From NCBI RefSeq assembly GCF_011752045.1, contig NZ_JAAKXW010000001.1, forward strand, positions 1,488,001-1,552,000: a DNA stretch of 64,000 bases, in the 5' to 3' direction. The notes under the pieces were generated by a model. It ran no database searches. It saw nothing but the letters and a program-made list of their open reading frames with translations, and was not told the origin of the DNA. Position 1 is the first letter of the stretch. Every line of letters starts with the position of its first letter. The stretch comes from Microbacterium hydrocarbonoxydans. GTDB taxonomy: Bacteria; Actinomycetota; Actinomycetes; Actinomycetales; Microbacteriaceae. Positions 1 to 8,815 of this stretch are shown in pieces. The position numbers and the translations under genes are program-made.

Positions 1-210
1 CAGATCCAGGCCAACGGCTTCATCGATCACGTAGCAATAGCGATCTGCAAAATACTCAACTACATCGCGTTGCTCAGAGCCATCGAGAGCGACCATCGCC
101 ACGACGCGACCCCGCGTATCCGCCAACGCCGCAGCTTGCAATTGCCAATAGCTCCGACGAGAAGGATCATGCGCGTCCGGCGGCGCCTCACTGGAGGGAT
201 CACTCATCAT
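1..210 (-). CDS. Partial unknown protein, N-terminal 70 residues
   Basis: An open frame on the minus strand begins at an ATG-ATG pair (210/207) and runs off the left edge of the window. The visible part starts MMSDPSSEAPP and continues with a segment rich in alanine, valine and acidic residues (around YWQLQAAALADTRGRVVAMV). There is no signal peptide or membrane segment. It is divergent from galE, with about 180 bp between the starts. I do not recognise the family. Its position at the edge of a polysaccharide cluster suggests a role in sugar or polymer chemistry, but that is only context. Confidence 0.5.
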   Translation of the reverse strand, partial: MMSDPSSEAPPDAHDPSRRSYWQLQAAALADTRGRVVAMVALDGSEQRDVVEYFADRYCYVIDEAVGLDL

Positions 211-390
211 GAACGCGAACCCGAGCCCTAAGCTTCTGTCCCGCGGCATCGACCTGGATCGCGCTACCACCGCTCGCCAGAATCCGCTCGGACATATCCC
301 TAGTCTATCGAGACACACGCTCAAGCCTGCCGCCGCGGTCCGCCCGCTCCATTGGCCACGAGGACGCCACCATCTCGATAGGGTCTCAGT

Positions 391-1407
391 GTGCGCGTAC
401 TTCTCACCGGCGGTGCCGGCTTCATCGGCTCCCACACCGCGGTCTCATTGATCGAGGCCGGGCACGATGTCGTCGTGGTCGACGACCTCTCAAACTCGAA
501 CTCTGAATCACTGCGCCGGGTAGAGAAGATCACGGGGGTCGCCGTTCAGTTCATCAAGGCGGATCTAGCTGACAAGTCCGAAGCGACCGCTGCTCTCGAG
601 AGAAGCGACTTTGAGGCGGTGGTCCACTTTGCGGGTCTCAAGGCTGTAGCTGAATCAGTACAGCAGCCCCTCGCCTACTACCGAACGAACCTCGATACCA
701 CACTTAATGTGCTGGATGTGATGCGCTCCAGGCATGTGACGCAACTTGTGTTCAGCTCATCTGCAACTGTTTACGGGTCGCCCCAGACCAACCCCATAGA
801 CGAAACGCATCCTGTCGGGGTAGGCATCACGAACCCATACGGGTGGACCAAAGCGATGAACGAGCAAATCATCCGGGACGTGCAGTCAGCATGGCCCGAG
901 CTCTCTGCCACTCTACTTCGTTACTTCAACCCAGTTGGCGCCCACCCGTCTGGACTCCTCGGCGAGGATCCCGCAGGCATCCCGAACAACTTGATGCCGT
1001 ATGTGGCGCAGGTCGCAGCTGGCCGACGGGAGAGGCTACGTGTGTTCGGTGCGAACTACGACACGGTCGACGGCACTGGTGTTCGTGACTACATTCACGT
1101 CGTCGACCTCGCCGCTGGACATGTTGCGGCCCTTCTCAACGCCGCGCCCGGCCTGTCTTTGTACAACCTCGGCTCCGGCATCGGCTACAGCGTCCTCGAG
1201 GTCGTCAAGGCATTCGAGAAGGCTGCCGGACGGCCAGTGCCATATGAACTCGCGCCGGAGCGTCCCGGTGATGTCGCAACGTCGATTGCAAACCCTGCGC
1301 GTGCAAACTCGGAACTCGGATGGCGTACTCGCCTCGAACTCGAGGATGCGTGTCGCGATGCCTGGAACTGGCAGTCGAAGAACCCGGAGGGTTTTAGGAG
1401 AACCTAA
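391..1407 (+). CDS. galE: UDP-glucose 4-epimerase
   Basis: Extended-SDR enzyme that interconverts UDP-glucose and UDP-galactose (or the N-acetyl forms), supplying precursors for the polysaccharide cluster. The NAD-binding GGAGFIG motif is at residues 7-13 and DDLSN follows the second strand at 31-35. The catalytic triad is visible as S124 in the FSSSATVYG segment, with Y150 and K154 in YGWTK. The RYFNPVGAHPSG block is typical of GalE. At 338 residues it is of normal length. The start is a GTG at 391, set by the MRVLLTGGAGFIG N-terminus; the ribosome-binding site is weak. GalE rather than another 4-epimerase is well supported, but the in vivo substrate (Glc or GlcNAc) cannot be told. Confidence 0.92.
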   Translation: MRVLLTGGAGFIGSHTAVSLIEAGHDVVVVDDLSNSNSESLRRVEKITGVAVQFIKADLADKSEATAALERSDFEAVVHFAGLKAVAESVQQPLAYYRTNLDTTLNVLDVMRSRHVTQLVFSSSATVYGSPQTNPIDETHPVGVGITNPYGWTKAMNEQIIRDVQSAWPELSATLLRYFNPVGAHPSGLLGEDPAGIPNNLMPYVAQVAAGRRERLRVFGANYDTVDGTGVRDYIHVVDLAAGHVAALLNAAPGLSLYNLGSGIGYSVLEVVKAFEKAAGRPVPYELAPERPGDVATSIANPARANSELGWRTRLELEDACRDAWNWQSKNPEGFRRT

Positions 1408-1529
1408 ACCAGTGAATCGACCGAACGGGGGGCATCGGCGCGTCACGGTGCGCCACACGATTGGCGACGAGGGGCGCGGGTGCCGACTACGCTCGGAGGA
1501 AACGCTCGAGACCTATCCAGAGGAAATCC

Positions 1530-2861
1530 GTGAGAGAACCAGTGATCGAGAACGCGTTCTCATTCCCCTCGATCACAGTGATCACACTCCTCGGATTCGG
1601 GACGTTGCTCGCGGCAGGCGCGATTCGCCGCAGCATCCCCCGAGAGGTATCCGTGTTCGGTCCTATGCTCGTTGCCGTTGCCACCAGTGTCGGTGCGCTC
1701 TTCTATCGCCTCACGGTAGACCCCTATCTCGTTTCCGACGAGGTGACATGGCACGAGCAATCGATCGCGGTCGCCGACTACTTGCTCGGTCACGATCAAC
1801 TCCCCACAGGCCTCCACGGTGGCAAGGAGGGGTATCCATGGATCATCGGCCCCCTGTATGCCGCGACGGAACCAGCGCCGCTTGTCCCGATCGCCTTGGG
1901 CATGTTGCTCTTCGTGCTGCTCGTGCCGGTTGTCGGGGCACTAACCGCAACGGCCACAGAAGAGCTACAACTTCCTGAGCGCTCGGCGAACAGAGCGATT
2001 CTGTTCTCGTGCTATTTCTCCGCGCTCTGCCCGGCGACTGCGATCTGGGCACCCCGAATGCTGCGTGAGATCATTTGCATGTTCCTCGTGGGGATCATGA
2101 TCCTGGGCTTCCTAAAGTTTCTCGCGAAGCCGCGATTCGGGCCGCTGGTGCTCGTGGCGCTTGCGGCGACGATCATGCTCTCCGTGAGGGCACAAGTAGC
2201 GATGGGCGTTGTCGCCGGCCTCCTACTGAGTGGGGTGGTCGTCTACGCGACGAAGTTCAGATCTTCGATTGCGCGGGTCATGATCGTCGCTCCCGTCTTC
2301 CTTGGAATCTTTACGCTCACTTGGACTTACGTTGACAGCACCGCCGATCTGAGCGTGGAGAGCATCGCCCTCCGCAACCAGGCACTCTCCGATGCTTCGA
2401 GCGCTTTCGAGGGCGGCGACACCGCGTATCAGGCGGGCAGCATCGTCGACATCATCCTGTTCAACCTTCCGAGGGCCGCGTTCGGACCCTTCCCGCATGA
2501 GTTCAATGGCAGCGGGGCGATTCTGCTCGCTATCATCTCGAACCTGTTCTGGTTGTTCTGCGTTGTCGGTGCTGTGCTCGCCATCGCCACGGTCCGCAAC
2601 GCGCGCGCCATCGGGAAACCCGCCTCCCGGAGATTCCCGCGATCCGTCGTCGTGATGATCACGATCTCGCTGACTCTCGTCGCGATCCTTTCGATCACAG
2701 CTGGAAACTACGGGCTAGTCGTGAGAATGCGGCTCATGCCGCTGATGGCACTCATCCCCATTGCCGCACTTGGGTACACACTCTGGCGCAATCGTCGAGA
2801 GAATCTCCGGTCAGCGCGAAGGAGTCGAAGCATCACTGCATCGCGGACGGTCGTGTCCTAA
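1530..2861 (+). CDS. Polytopic membrane protein, candidate polysaccharide polymerase or GT-C transferase
   Basis: A 443-residue integral membrane protein with about ten hydrophobic segments. After the second segment comes an external loop with VSDEVTWHEQSIAVADYLL, an acidic-pair arrangement like the first-loop catalytic motif of lipid-dependent GT-C glycosyltransferases. I chose the GTG at 1530 because GAGGAAATCC lies just upstream; the frame stays open back to a TTG at 1461 with nothing to support that start. It lies between galE and a convergent nucleotidyltransferase gene. No other candidate Wzy polymerase is visible beside the flippase at 6399, so it may be the polymerase. The family call is inference from topology and neighbourhood. 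Confidence 0.7.
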   Translation: MREPVIENAFSFPSITVITLLGFGTLLAAGAIRRSIPREVSVFGPMLVAVATSVGALFYRLTVDPYLVSDEVTWHEQSIAVADYLLGHDQLPTGLHGGKEGYPWIIGPLYAATEPAPLVPIALGMLLFVLLVPVVGALTATATEELQLPERSANRAILFSCYFSALCPATAIWAPRMLREIICMFLVGIMILGFLKFLAKPRFGPLVLVALAATIMLSVRAQVAMGVVAGLLLSGVVVYATKFRSSIARVMIVAPVFLGIFTLTWTYVDSTADLSVESIALRNQALSDASSAFEGGDTAYQAGSIVDIILFNLPRAAFGPFPHEFNGSGAILLAIISNLFWLFCVVGAVLAIATVRNARAIGKPASRRFPRSVVVMITISLTLVAILSITAGNYGLVVRMRLMPLMALIPIAALGYTLWRNRRENLRSARRSRSITASRTVVS

Positions 2862-2877
2862 TTCTCGGCGGAGGGTT

Positions 2878-3801
2878 CTAACTCCCACGTCTGGCTTGTC
2901 CGGCCAGGTACCTGCCAAGCGCCCGTGCACCGCGGCGCCACCGAATTAACTGGTGTGCCCATGCGTCGCGACGCGTCGGCACGACCGCTGGATCGTTACG
3001 GGGGATCTGGTCTCTGGGCACCCAGATTGCGGCCGCCAAGGTCGCCACTCGTTGTCGAAGAGACCCGACGCTTGCGGCCATCAACCAACCTACGGCTGAT
3101 CCGTCCGCCCCATACTTGAGGTTGGTGACCCAGACGCGCATCTGTTCGGGCGTCACGTCGACCCTCGTGCCGCCGGGGGCGATGATCTCGATGATGTCTG
3201 TGAGAACCCACAGCGACCTTCCACGACGAGCGAGCTCGAGAAACTCACTGCGCTCGCCGTCCGTGAACGCTTCAACGATCGCTCGAGTCACGAAGGCCAG
3301 TTCGCGCTGATGCCGCGGAACACTCAGATTCCTCAGCGCGTGCAACGCTCCGATCGCAGCCGATGCTGGACGTGAGGGAATCGTGATAGCGACGTTGGCC
3401 ACGACCATAGTTCCTCGTTTACACCAGAGTTCGTCGAACACAACGCTCGGATCCTCGAAGAATCCAGGAAACGAGTTGTGTACGTCGATATCACACGGCC
3501 AATCCGGGTGAATATAGGTCGTCGAATGCGACTCAAGGATCGACGGCGTGGGGCGGGCTACGCGTTGCCGCCATCCGCGGGCCTCCAGTTCTCGACAGAA
3601 CACCTGAAAACGAGACGGTTCAACAAGGATGTCCGCGTCAGCTGACACCCAGGGATCTCTGAGCTGGTAGTGCTCGGCAACGGGGCCCTTAATCGCAAGC
3701 GCGCGCACCCCGGCAGACGAAGCTATCCACCCCGTCAGGGCGTGGGCAAGTATCGCGCTGTCTTCAAGAGTCAAGGCACGGGTGTTGGTCTCACCGATCA
3801 T
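2878..3801 (-). CDS. Nucleotidyltransferase family protein (NTP_transf_5-like)
   Basis: A 307-residue soluble protein with the minimal nucleotidyltransferase pattern. It has AIKGP near residue 37, then SADADILVEPSRF near 53-65, carrying the paired acidic residues in which a metal would bind, then a further aspartate in DIDVHNSF. This matches the uncharacterised nucleotidyltransferase family often found in capsule and exopolysaccharide clusters. The substrate is unknown. The gene is convergent with the membrane protein gene (16 bp between stops) and starts at an ATG at 3801. Context suggests modification of a sugar or lipid intermediate, which is inference. Confidence 0.75.
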   Translation of the reverse strand: MIGETNTRALTLEDSAILAHALTGWIASSAGVRALAIKGPVAEHYQLRDPWVSADADILVEPSRFQVFCRELEARGWRQRVARPTPSILESHSTTYIHPDWPCDIDVHNSFPGFFEDPSVVFDELWCKRGTMVVANVAITIPSRPASAAIGALHALRNLSVPRHQRELAFVTRAIVEAFTDGERSEFLELARRGRSLWVLTDIIEIIAPGGTRVDVTPEQMRVWVTNLKYGADGSAVGWLMAASVGSLRQRVATLAAAIWVPRDQIPRNDPAVVPTRRDAWAHQLIRWRRGARALGRYLAGQARRGS

Positions 3802-4290
3802 GCTCGCCTAGCCCCCTTCGCGTCATTGTTCTTCACAGCCGCTCCGTGGTCGCCGCCACCGCTCTTGAGATGGCTTCTCGCATGTCTAACCGCTTCTTAC
3901 CGGCAAGCGGAGCGGCTATCGCACGAGTCCGCATTGTAGGCCGCACTGTGTTCATCGCTGACCATCTCGAGGATAGCGCGGAGAGGGAGGGCCACAGATC
4001 CACGGAGATGACCGTCGACGACTCACTACACGGCGTACGTAAGTTGTTCGTGGGAAGCGCGCCACCACGAGCTTCGTCATCCCCGAATGCTGTGGGCCCC
4101 ACAGCGAGTCGCGCACCCTTTGCTCGCCAGCGCCGCTACCCGACTCGATAGGGGCGGGCTTCCTCTGCGCAGTTCAACAACCGCTCCTTCGCCGGACAGG
4201 GGGCCAGTTAGAATCGTTAGAACCGAGCAGCTCTCCGACCGTCGTCCCGCGGAAGTACTGCTAATTGCCGCGAGATGGGAAGCCACGAGT
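3802..4290. other. 489-bp divergent intergenic region
   Basis: Space between two divergent starts (nucleotidyltransferase and GT2). Short frames exist on both strands (for example from a GTG at 3846), but they have no ribosome-binding site, no recognisable domain and composition unlike coding sequence here. It probably holds two divergent promoters. I see no strong hairpin, tRNA or long repeat. A decayed gene cannot be excluded. Confidence 0.5.
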
Positions 4291-5310
4291 ATGCCAACAC
4301 AGGAGGTTCCACGCGTCGGCGTCATCGTCCCGGTGTACAACGTGGCCGAGTACCTCCGGCCTTGTGTAGAGAGCATACTCGCGCAGACTCACTCAAACCT
4401 CGAGGTGATCCTCGTGGACGATGGCTCGACAGACGCCAGTGGCGAAATGTGTGACCGGTTCGCAGAGCATGACCGCAGAGTTCGAGTCATTCATCGACCT
4501 AACGGCGGACTTTCGGCGGCAAGGAACTCGGGGATCGACGCCGCGAATAGCCCGTTCCTACTCTGCGTCGACGGAGACGATGTCGTGTCGCACGACCACG
4601 TCGCGAGGCTCGTCGCCGCATTCGAAAGCCCGGGCGTAGATGTCGCAGTTGCCGATTTCGTCGCTGTCGACCCAACACCGGACTACCCCAGCGTCGGTAG
4701 GACATCCGGCGAAGCTACCGAACTGCTTGATCGAGAAACCGCGCTCACCCGCCTCTTCCACCAGCGTGGCGTGACTAATAGCGCTTGGGCGAAGCTCTAC
4801 CGCGCCGAACTCTTCGACGGAATCCGATACCCCGAGGGCGCGCTTTATGAGGATCTTCCCGTCACGTATCGGATCTTTGGGCGCGCGAATCTCGTCGCGT
4901 TGACCCATGACGCGACGTATTTCTATATCCAGCGACCAACGAGTATCACTGCCCAGAAACAGATACACCGACGCATGGATGCCATAAGGTTCGCGTCTGA
5001 GGCGATCGCGGCAGTTGCCCCTTTGGGGGAACGGGTGGTGAGCGCCGCACGAGCCCGCGCATTCATGGAGAGCGTCTTCTACATTTCAGAGCTTCCTTCC
5101 TTTGCCGCTGCATCAGCCGTTGCTCCAGAAGTTGTTTCCCCTTTGCGTGAGTATCGCCGAGAGGTTCTCCTGGACGCTCGCAACCGGATGGATGCAAGAG
5201 GCTTCGCCCTCGCTGCATTCGCAGGCCCCAAGGCTGTTCGCGCTCTCGGATTGCTTCGTGTCCGGTTAAGCCAAATGACTCGCCAAAAACTCCAGAAGGA
5301 GCCTCGATGA
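4291..5310 (+). CDS. Glycosyltransferase family 2
   Basis: Inverting GT-A transferase of 339 residues that adds a sugar from a nucleotide donor to the lipid-linked repeat unit. The N-terminus has VGVIVPVYNVAEYL, then EVILVDDGSTD, NGGLSAARNSGID and the metal-binding DxD segment CVDGDDVVS, in the usual order. The ATG at 4291 was chosen because it sits directly before the conserved fold and has GGGAAG upstream. The frame extends back to 4087 but that stretch does not resemble the family. The stop overlaps the next start as ATGA at 5307-5310, so it is co-translated with the pyruvyltransferase-like gene. Donor and acceptor are unknown. Confidence 0.88.
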   Translation: MPTQEVPRVGVIVPVYNVAEYLRPCVESILAQTHSNLEVILVDDGSTDASGEMCDRFAEHDRRVRVIHRPNGGLSAARNSGIDAANSPFLLCVDGDDVVSHDHVARLVAAFESPGVDVAVADFVAVDPTPDYPSVGRTSGEATELLDRETALTRLFHQRGVTNSAWAKLYRAELFDGIRYPEGALYEDLPVTYRIFGRANLVALTHDATYFYIQRPTSITAQKQIHRRMDAIRFASEAIAAVAPLGERVVSAARARAFMESVFYISELPSFAAASAVAPEVVSPLREYRREVLLDARNRMDARGFALAAFAGPKAVRALGLLRVRLSQMTRQKLQKEPR

Positions 5311-6386
5311 GGGTAAAGATGTTGCTCGCTCGCGCCTATCAGAGGTTCATGACGGCGGCTTCAGGCGGCGGTATCAAGTTGGACCCGTCGCGGCCAAATG
5401 CTGTTATTATGCTGGTCCCTGACTACGGGAACATAGGCGACCTGGCTATCGGCTACGCCCAGGAGCGGTTCCTCCAACTCAACGCTCCGCAGTTCAGCGT
5501 GCAGAGCGTTCCCATTCGTAACACTTATCGTGTATTGCGAAGCCTCCGACGTCAGTTGAGTCCTCGTGACGTCGTCTTCCTCGTCGGTGGCGGAAGCATG
5601 GGTGACCTCTATCCTCGTGCACAACTCGGGCGCGAATTTGTTGCGCAGTACCTGCGCGGCCAAAGAATCATCTCGTTCCCGCAGTCGATCATCTACATGG
5701 ACCGTCCCGAGCGCGAACTGAGTGCACGCCGGGAGGCTCGGGCTCTTTCAAAGAGCGCTGGTTGGTTGACGCTGTTCGCACGCGAGACGACCAGCTACTC
5801 GACGATGAAGGACTTCTTTCCAGGGCACGTCGGTTTCGCACCAGACATCGTGCTCTCGTTGATCACGGACTACCAGTCGCTCCCCGAGAAGAGCCGGGAG
5901 GGCGTCCTGCTGGCGCTTCGTACAGACACAGAACGAGCCCTCACGCCTGCGGATCACGAGCGTATTCGCCGCGTCGCGGAGAGCCACGGAACCATTATTG
6001 ACCGCGATCACGGTGTACCGAACGAAGAAGTCGATCAAGCAGACTCGTACAGGCTACCCTTGTCCACCCTTGATCTGTACCGGAGTGTTTCCCTGGTTGT
6101 CACCGACAGGCTCCATGGAATGATCTTCGCCGCCGTGACGGGCACTCCGTGCGTAGTACTGCCGAACACCAACCACAAGGTCACGGGTACTTATCACGAT
6201 TGGATTGCTGGGCGATGCCCCTACATCTCCCTCATCGCCGACACGGAGGACAGGACCCTGCTCGAGGCAATTCACCGAGTGATGGCCCCGGAGTCCAAGC
6301 ACGCTTATCGCACTATTCAGTTTGACTTCAACGAGTTCCGACAGGAGATCTCTGGATCACGGTCGATTCACTCCAGCGCGAACTAG
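5307..6386 (+). CDS. Polysaccharide pyruvyl transferase family protein
   Basis: A 359-residue member of the CsaB/WcaK-type family, whose characterised members transfer pyruvate from phosphoenolpyruvate to sugar hydroxyls as ketals. Diagnostic segments are DYGNIGDLAIGYAQ (39-52), the glycine-rich FLVGGGSMGD (91-100), and the C-terminal VVTDRLHGMIFAAVTGTPCVVL with the conserved RLHG. It starts within the ATGA overlap after the GT2 gene and is followed 12 bp later by the flippase gene. The family is secure. Pyruvylation itself is inferred, since some members have other roles. A negatively charged ketal would make the polymer acidic. Confidence 0.85.
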   Translation: MRVKMLLARAYQRFMTAASGGGIKLDPSRPNAVIMLVPDYGNIGDLAIGYAQERFLQLNAPQFSVQSVPIRNTYRVLRSLRRQLSPRDVVFLVGGGSMGDLYPRAQLGREFVAQYLRGQRIISFPQSIIYMDRPERELSARREARALSKSAGWLTLFARETTSYSTMKDFFPGHVGFAPDIVLSLITDYQSLPEKSREGVLLALRTDTERALTPADHERIRRVAESHGTIIDRDHGVPNEEVDQADSYRLPLSTLDLYRSVSLVVTDRLHGMIFAAVTGTPCVVLPNTNHKVTGTYHDWIAGRCPYISLIADTEDRTLLEAIHRVMAPESKHAYRTIQFDFNEFRQEISGSRSIHSSAN

Positions 6387-6398
6387 GGCGCCTACAGT

Positions 6399-7667
6399 AT
6401 GGACTCAGATCGTCATTCGCCTCGCCGCGGCTTCGCCCAGATCCTGGCGGGGACCGCGGTTGGCCAGGTACTCACCTTTTTCGCGCTCCCATTCTTGTCG
6501 CGCATTTACGATTCAGATCAGTTCGGTGTATTGACCTTTACTCTCTCTATCGTCGCGATCTTGACGCCTGTCGCCCTGCTCGGCTTTGATCAAGCCGTGC
6601 TACAACCTCGCCAGGACCGCGAGGTCGCCCCGATCGCCTTCGCCGGCATAGCGGTGCTCGTTGTTGTTGCGGTGATGCTCTCGTGCGTGGTCGCGTGGGG
6701 GCCCACTCCATCGACGATCGATCCTGAGTTGCGCCCGTTTCTTGCGCTAGCAGTGCCCGGCCTCCTCATTGTGACGGGACTAGCCACGGTTCTCACCCAG
6801 CTCGCGGTGCGCAATGGCCGATACGGCAGCATCGGGAATCGGAACACTGCTCAATCAATCGCCATCACGACAGCCCAACTATCGTTCGGCGGTCTCGCAC
6901 GCTCCGCCGGGTTCAGCGGACTCGTCACCGGCGCGCTGATCGGGACAACACTCGGAGCAGTGCTCTTGGCTCCCTACGGGCGCCAGTACACCCGACGTGT
7001 CAGCTTACGGGAATGCCTCAACGCCGTTGCCGAGTACTGGCGATTCCCGTTGGTATTCGCGCCCATGACGGCCTTGACCTTGCTCGCGCAACAGACTCCC
7101 CTACTCTTCGTCATCTTCTACTTCGGAGTAGCCGAGGGCGGTCAGGTTGGGATGGCCGAACGACTCGTCGCGGTTCCACTGGCGCTCATCGGGATGGCTG
7201 CCAGTTCGGTGTTCACGGGAGAACTCTCGCAGGCACTGCGCAACGACACCACGCACAAAGCACGGGTCTACCTCAAGACATCGCTCTGGCTCACTACGCC
7301 GGCGATACTCGCCCTCCTAGGGCTATATATCCTCGCCCCTGTAGCGTTTCCGGTCTTTCTAGGCGACGGTTGGCACACTGCCGCCGTGATCGCTCAGACA
7401 ATGGCCGTCGTGGCTGCGACCCGGATGCTTGCCAACCCCGTCAGGAGCGCCTTCCGAGTGCTTGGTCGTGCCAGAGTGCTCACACTCGTTGAGTCGACAC
7501 GTGTCCTGCTGCTGCTGGCGGCGATTGCACTCACGTTGGCCATGGGACTGGGCCTAGTCCCCAGCCTCCTGGCGTTGTACACAGCCCTTGCTGTAGCTGA
7601 TGTAATGAGCTGGGTGCTCGGCTTAGTGGTTTCCAGACAAGCGGACAGCGCACCCGGTTCCAGGTGA
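6399..7667 (+). CDS. Wzx-type polysaccharide flippase (MOP superfamily)
   Basis: A 422-residue membrane protein with about twelve hydrophobic segments. It begins with the family pattern of a soluble start followed by GFAQILAGTAVGQVLTFFALPFLSRIY. Such proteins flip undecaprenyl-linked repeat units across the membrane in Wzx/Wzy pathways. The GEL-containing loop and C-terminal helix pairs fit the polysaccharide transport branch. It is the last gene of the plus-strand run with the GT2 and pyruvyltransferase-like genes, and its stop is 4 bp from that of the convergent GT4 gene. The start ATG at 6399 is 12 bp after the previous stop. Confidence 0.85.
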   Translation: MDSDRHSPRRGFAQILAGTAVGQVLTFFALPFLSRIYDSDQFGVLTFTLSIVAILTPVALLGFDQAVLQPRQDREVAPIAFAGIAVLVVVAVMLSCVVAWGPTPSTIDPELRPFLALAVPGLLIVTGLATVLTQLAVRNGRYGSIGNRNTAQSIAITTAQLSFGGLARSAGFSGLVTGALIGTTLGAVLLAPYGRQYTRRVSLRECLNAVAEYWRFPLVFAPMTALTLLAQQTPLLFVIFYFGVAEGGQVGMAERLVAVPLALIGMAASSVFTGELSQALRNDTTHKARVYLKTSLWLTTPAILALLGLYILAPVAFPVFLGDGWHTAAVIAQTMAVVAATRMLANPVRSAFRVLGRARVLTLVESTRVLLLLAAIALTLAMGLGLVPSLLALYTALAVADVMSWVLGLVVSRQADSAPGSR

Positions 7668-7671
7668 CGGT

Positions 7672-8787
7672 CTAGCGCGAGTCCGCAACCGATCCGACAA
7701 CGGAATAGAACTCATCAACGTATCGCCGCATGGACCAAAATGAATCTGACCGCGCACGGTTCACAAACATGGAGCTGATCTCGGGGGTCCGTGCAAGCAC
7801 ATCGGAAATCGCATCGGCCAGTAACTCGGGATCTTGGCGCTCAATGAGAACGCCATCTGCGCCCTTCTGCAACACCTGACTGATGCCGCCGACATTCGTG
7901 GCCACGATCGGCGTGCCCAACACCGCGGCCTCCATGAGAGCGACCGGTAGCCCTTCGTACTCACTTGGGTGCGCGATCAGATCGGCGACGGCAGTCCAGC
8001 GCCAACCGTCGGGAACTCGACCCGCGAACCTGACTCGGTCGCACACGCCGAGAGCTTTGGCCAGTGACTGTAAGGACGATCGTTCGGGCCCGTCACCCAC
8101 GAGCACGAGCGCAACCTTTTCGAGGCGCGAATCCGCGAGCGACTCTATGAGGTAGCGGTGACCCTTGAGCGGAATCAGACTTCCCACCGCCACCATCAAG
8201 CGGTACTCGGCGGGGATTCCTTCATCCCGTCGAAGGTCAGACGGCGCTCCCGCGTTGTCCCCCACCCACGTTCGCATTCGGTCGACATCGACACCAGCGA
8301 AAAGAGTTGTTACCTGCCGGAAGTGAGCGGTCGTTGAGGCTGCTGCAACGTCGTCGCTCACCGCAAGAGCAACATCTGCCTTGCGGTCTAGAAGAGCTCC
8401 GAGAGCCCGATAGATCGACCGATAGCGGGTGCTGTGGACCACGTCGATGATTCGCGGCTGAGCCGGGCGGGAGCGCACGAATCTCAGCAACTTCTCGAAG
8501 TAGGAGGTTACTGGCGAATGAAACACGATCGCTGACACGTTGTTCGTCGATCTGAGAAATCGACGGAGCTCGATCGCCCCGACGATCGGGTTGGCGGACG
8601 GCAACGTGATCAAAGGGACCCCAAGTTCGTGGAGTGCTTCTGTGTAGTACGACGACGTGCCGAGCGTGTTCACGACTATTGTTCGTTTGAATTGCTCGGG
8701 TCTATTGGCCTTGAGATATCGGAGTCTTGTGAAGAGGAGTGTCTCCGCCCCACCCATATTGAGTCCACGGATGACCTCGACGATCAC
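7672..8787 (-). CDS. Glycosyltransferase family 4
   Basis: Retaining GT-B glycosyltransferase of 371 residues. The N-terminus IVEVIRGLNMGGAETLL is the classic GT4 opening. The C-terminal domain has VAVGSLIPLKGHRYLIESL, LVGDGPERSSL and HPSEYEGLPVALMEAAVLGTPIVATNVGG with the conserved E-x7-E donor-binding motif. I set the start at the GTG at 8787, which has GAGGGA seven bases upstream. The open frame extends to 8967, but that part overlaps the upstream gene and looks unlike the family. It is the last gene of the minus-strand operon led by the PglF-like gene. Confidence 0.88.
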   Translation of the reverse strand: MIVEVIRGLNMGGAETLLFTRLRYLKANRPEQFKRTIVVNTLGTSSYYTEALHELGVPLITLPSANPIVGAIELRRFLRSTNNVSAIVFHSPVTSYFEKLLRFVRSRPAQPRIIDVVHSTRYRSIYRALGALLDRKADVALAVSDDVAAASTTAHFRQVTTLFAGVDVDRMRTWVGDNAGAPSDLRRDEGIPAEYRLMVAVGSLIPLKGHRYLIESLADSRLEKVALVLVGDGPERSSLQSLAKALGVCDRVRFAGRVPDGWRWTAVADLIAHPSEYEGLPVALMEAAVLGTPIVATNVGGISQVLQKGADGVLIERQDPELLADAISDVLARTPEISSMFVNRARSDSFWSMRRYVDEFYSVVGSVADSR

Positions 8788-8815
8788 TTGCAGTCCCTCA
8801 CGCAGCGATGAGCGT

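Noticed and set aside
3846..4151. Possible small gene in the 489-bp intergenic region
   Set aside because: No ribosome-binding site or recognisable domain, and frames on both strands are equally open.
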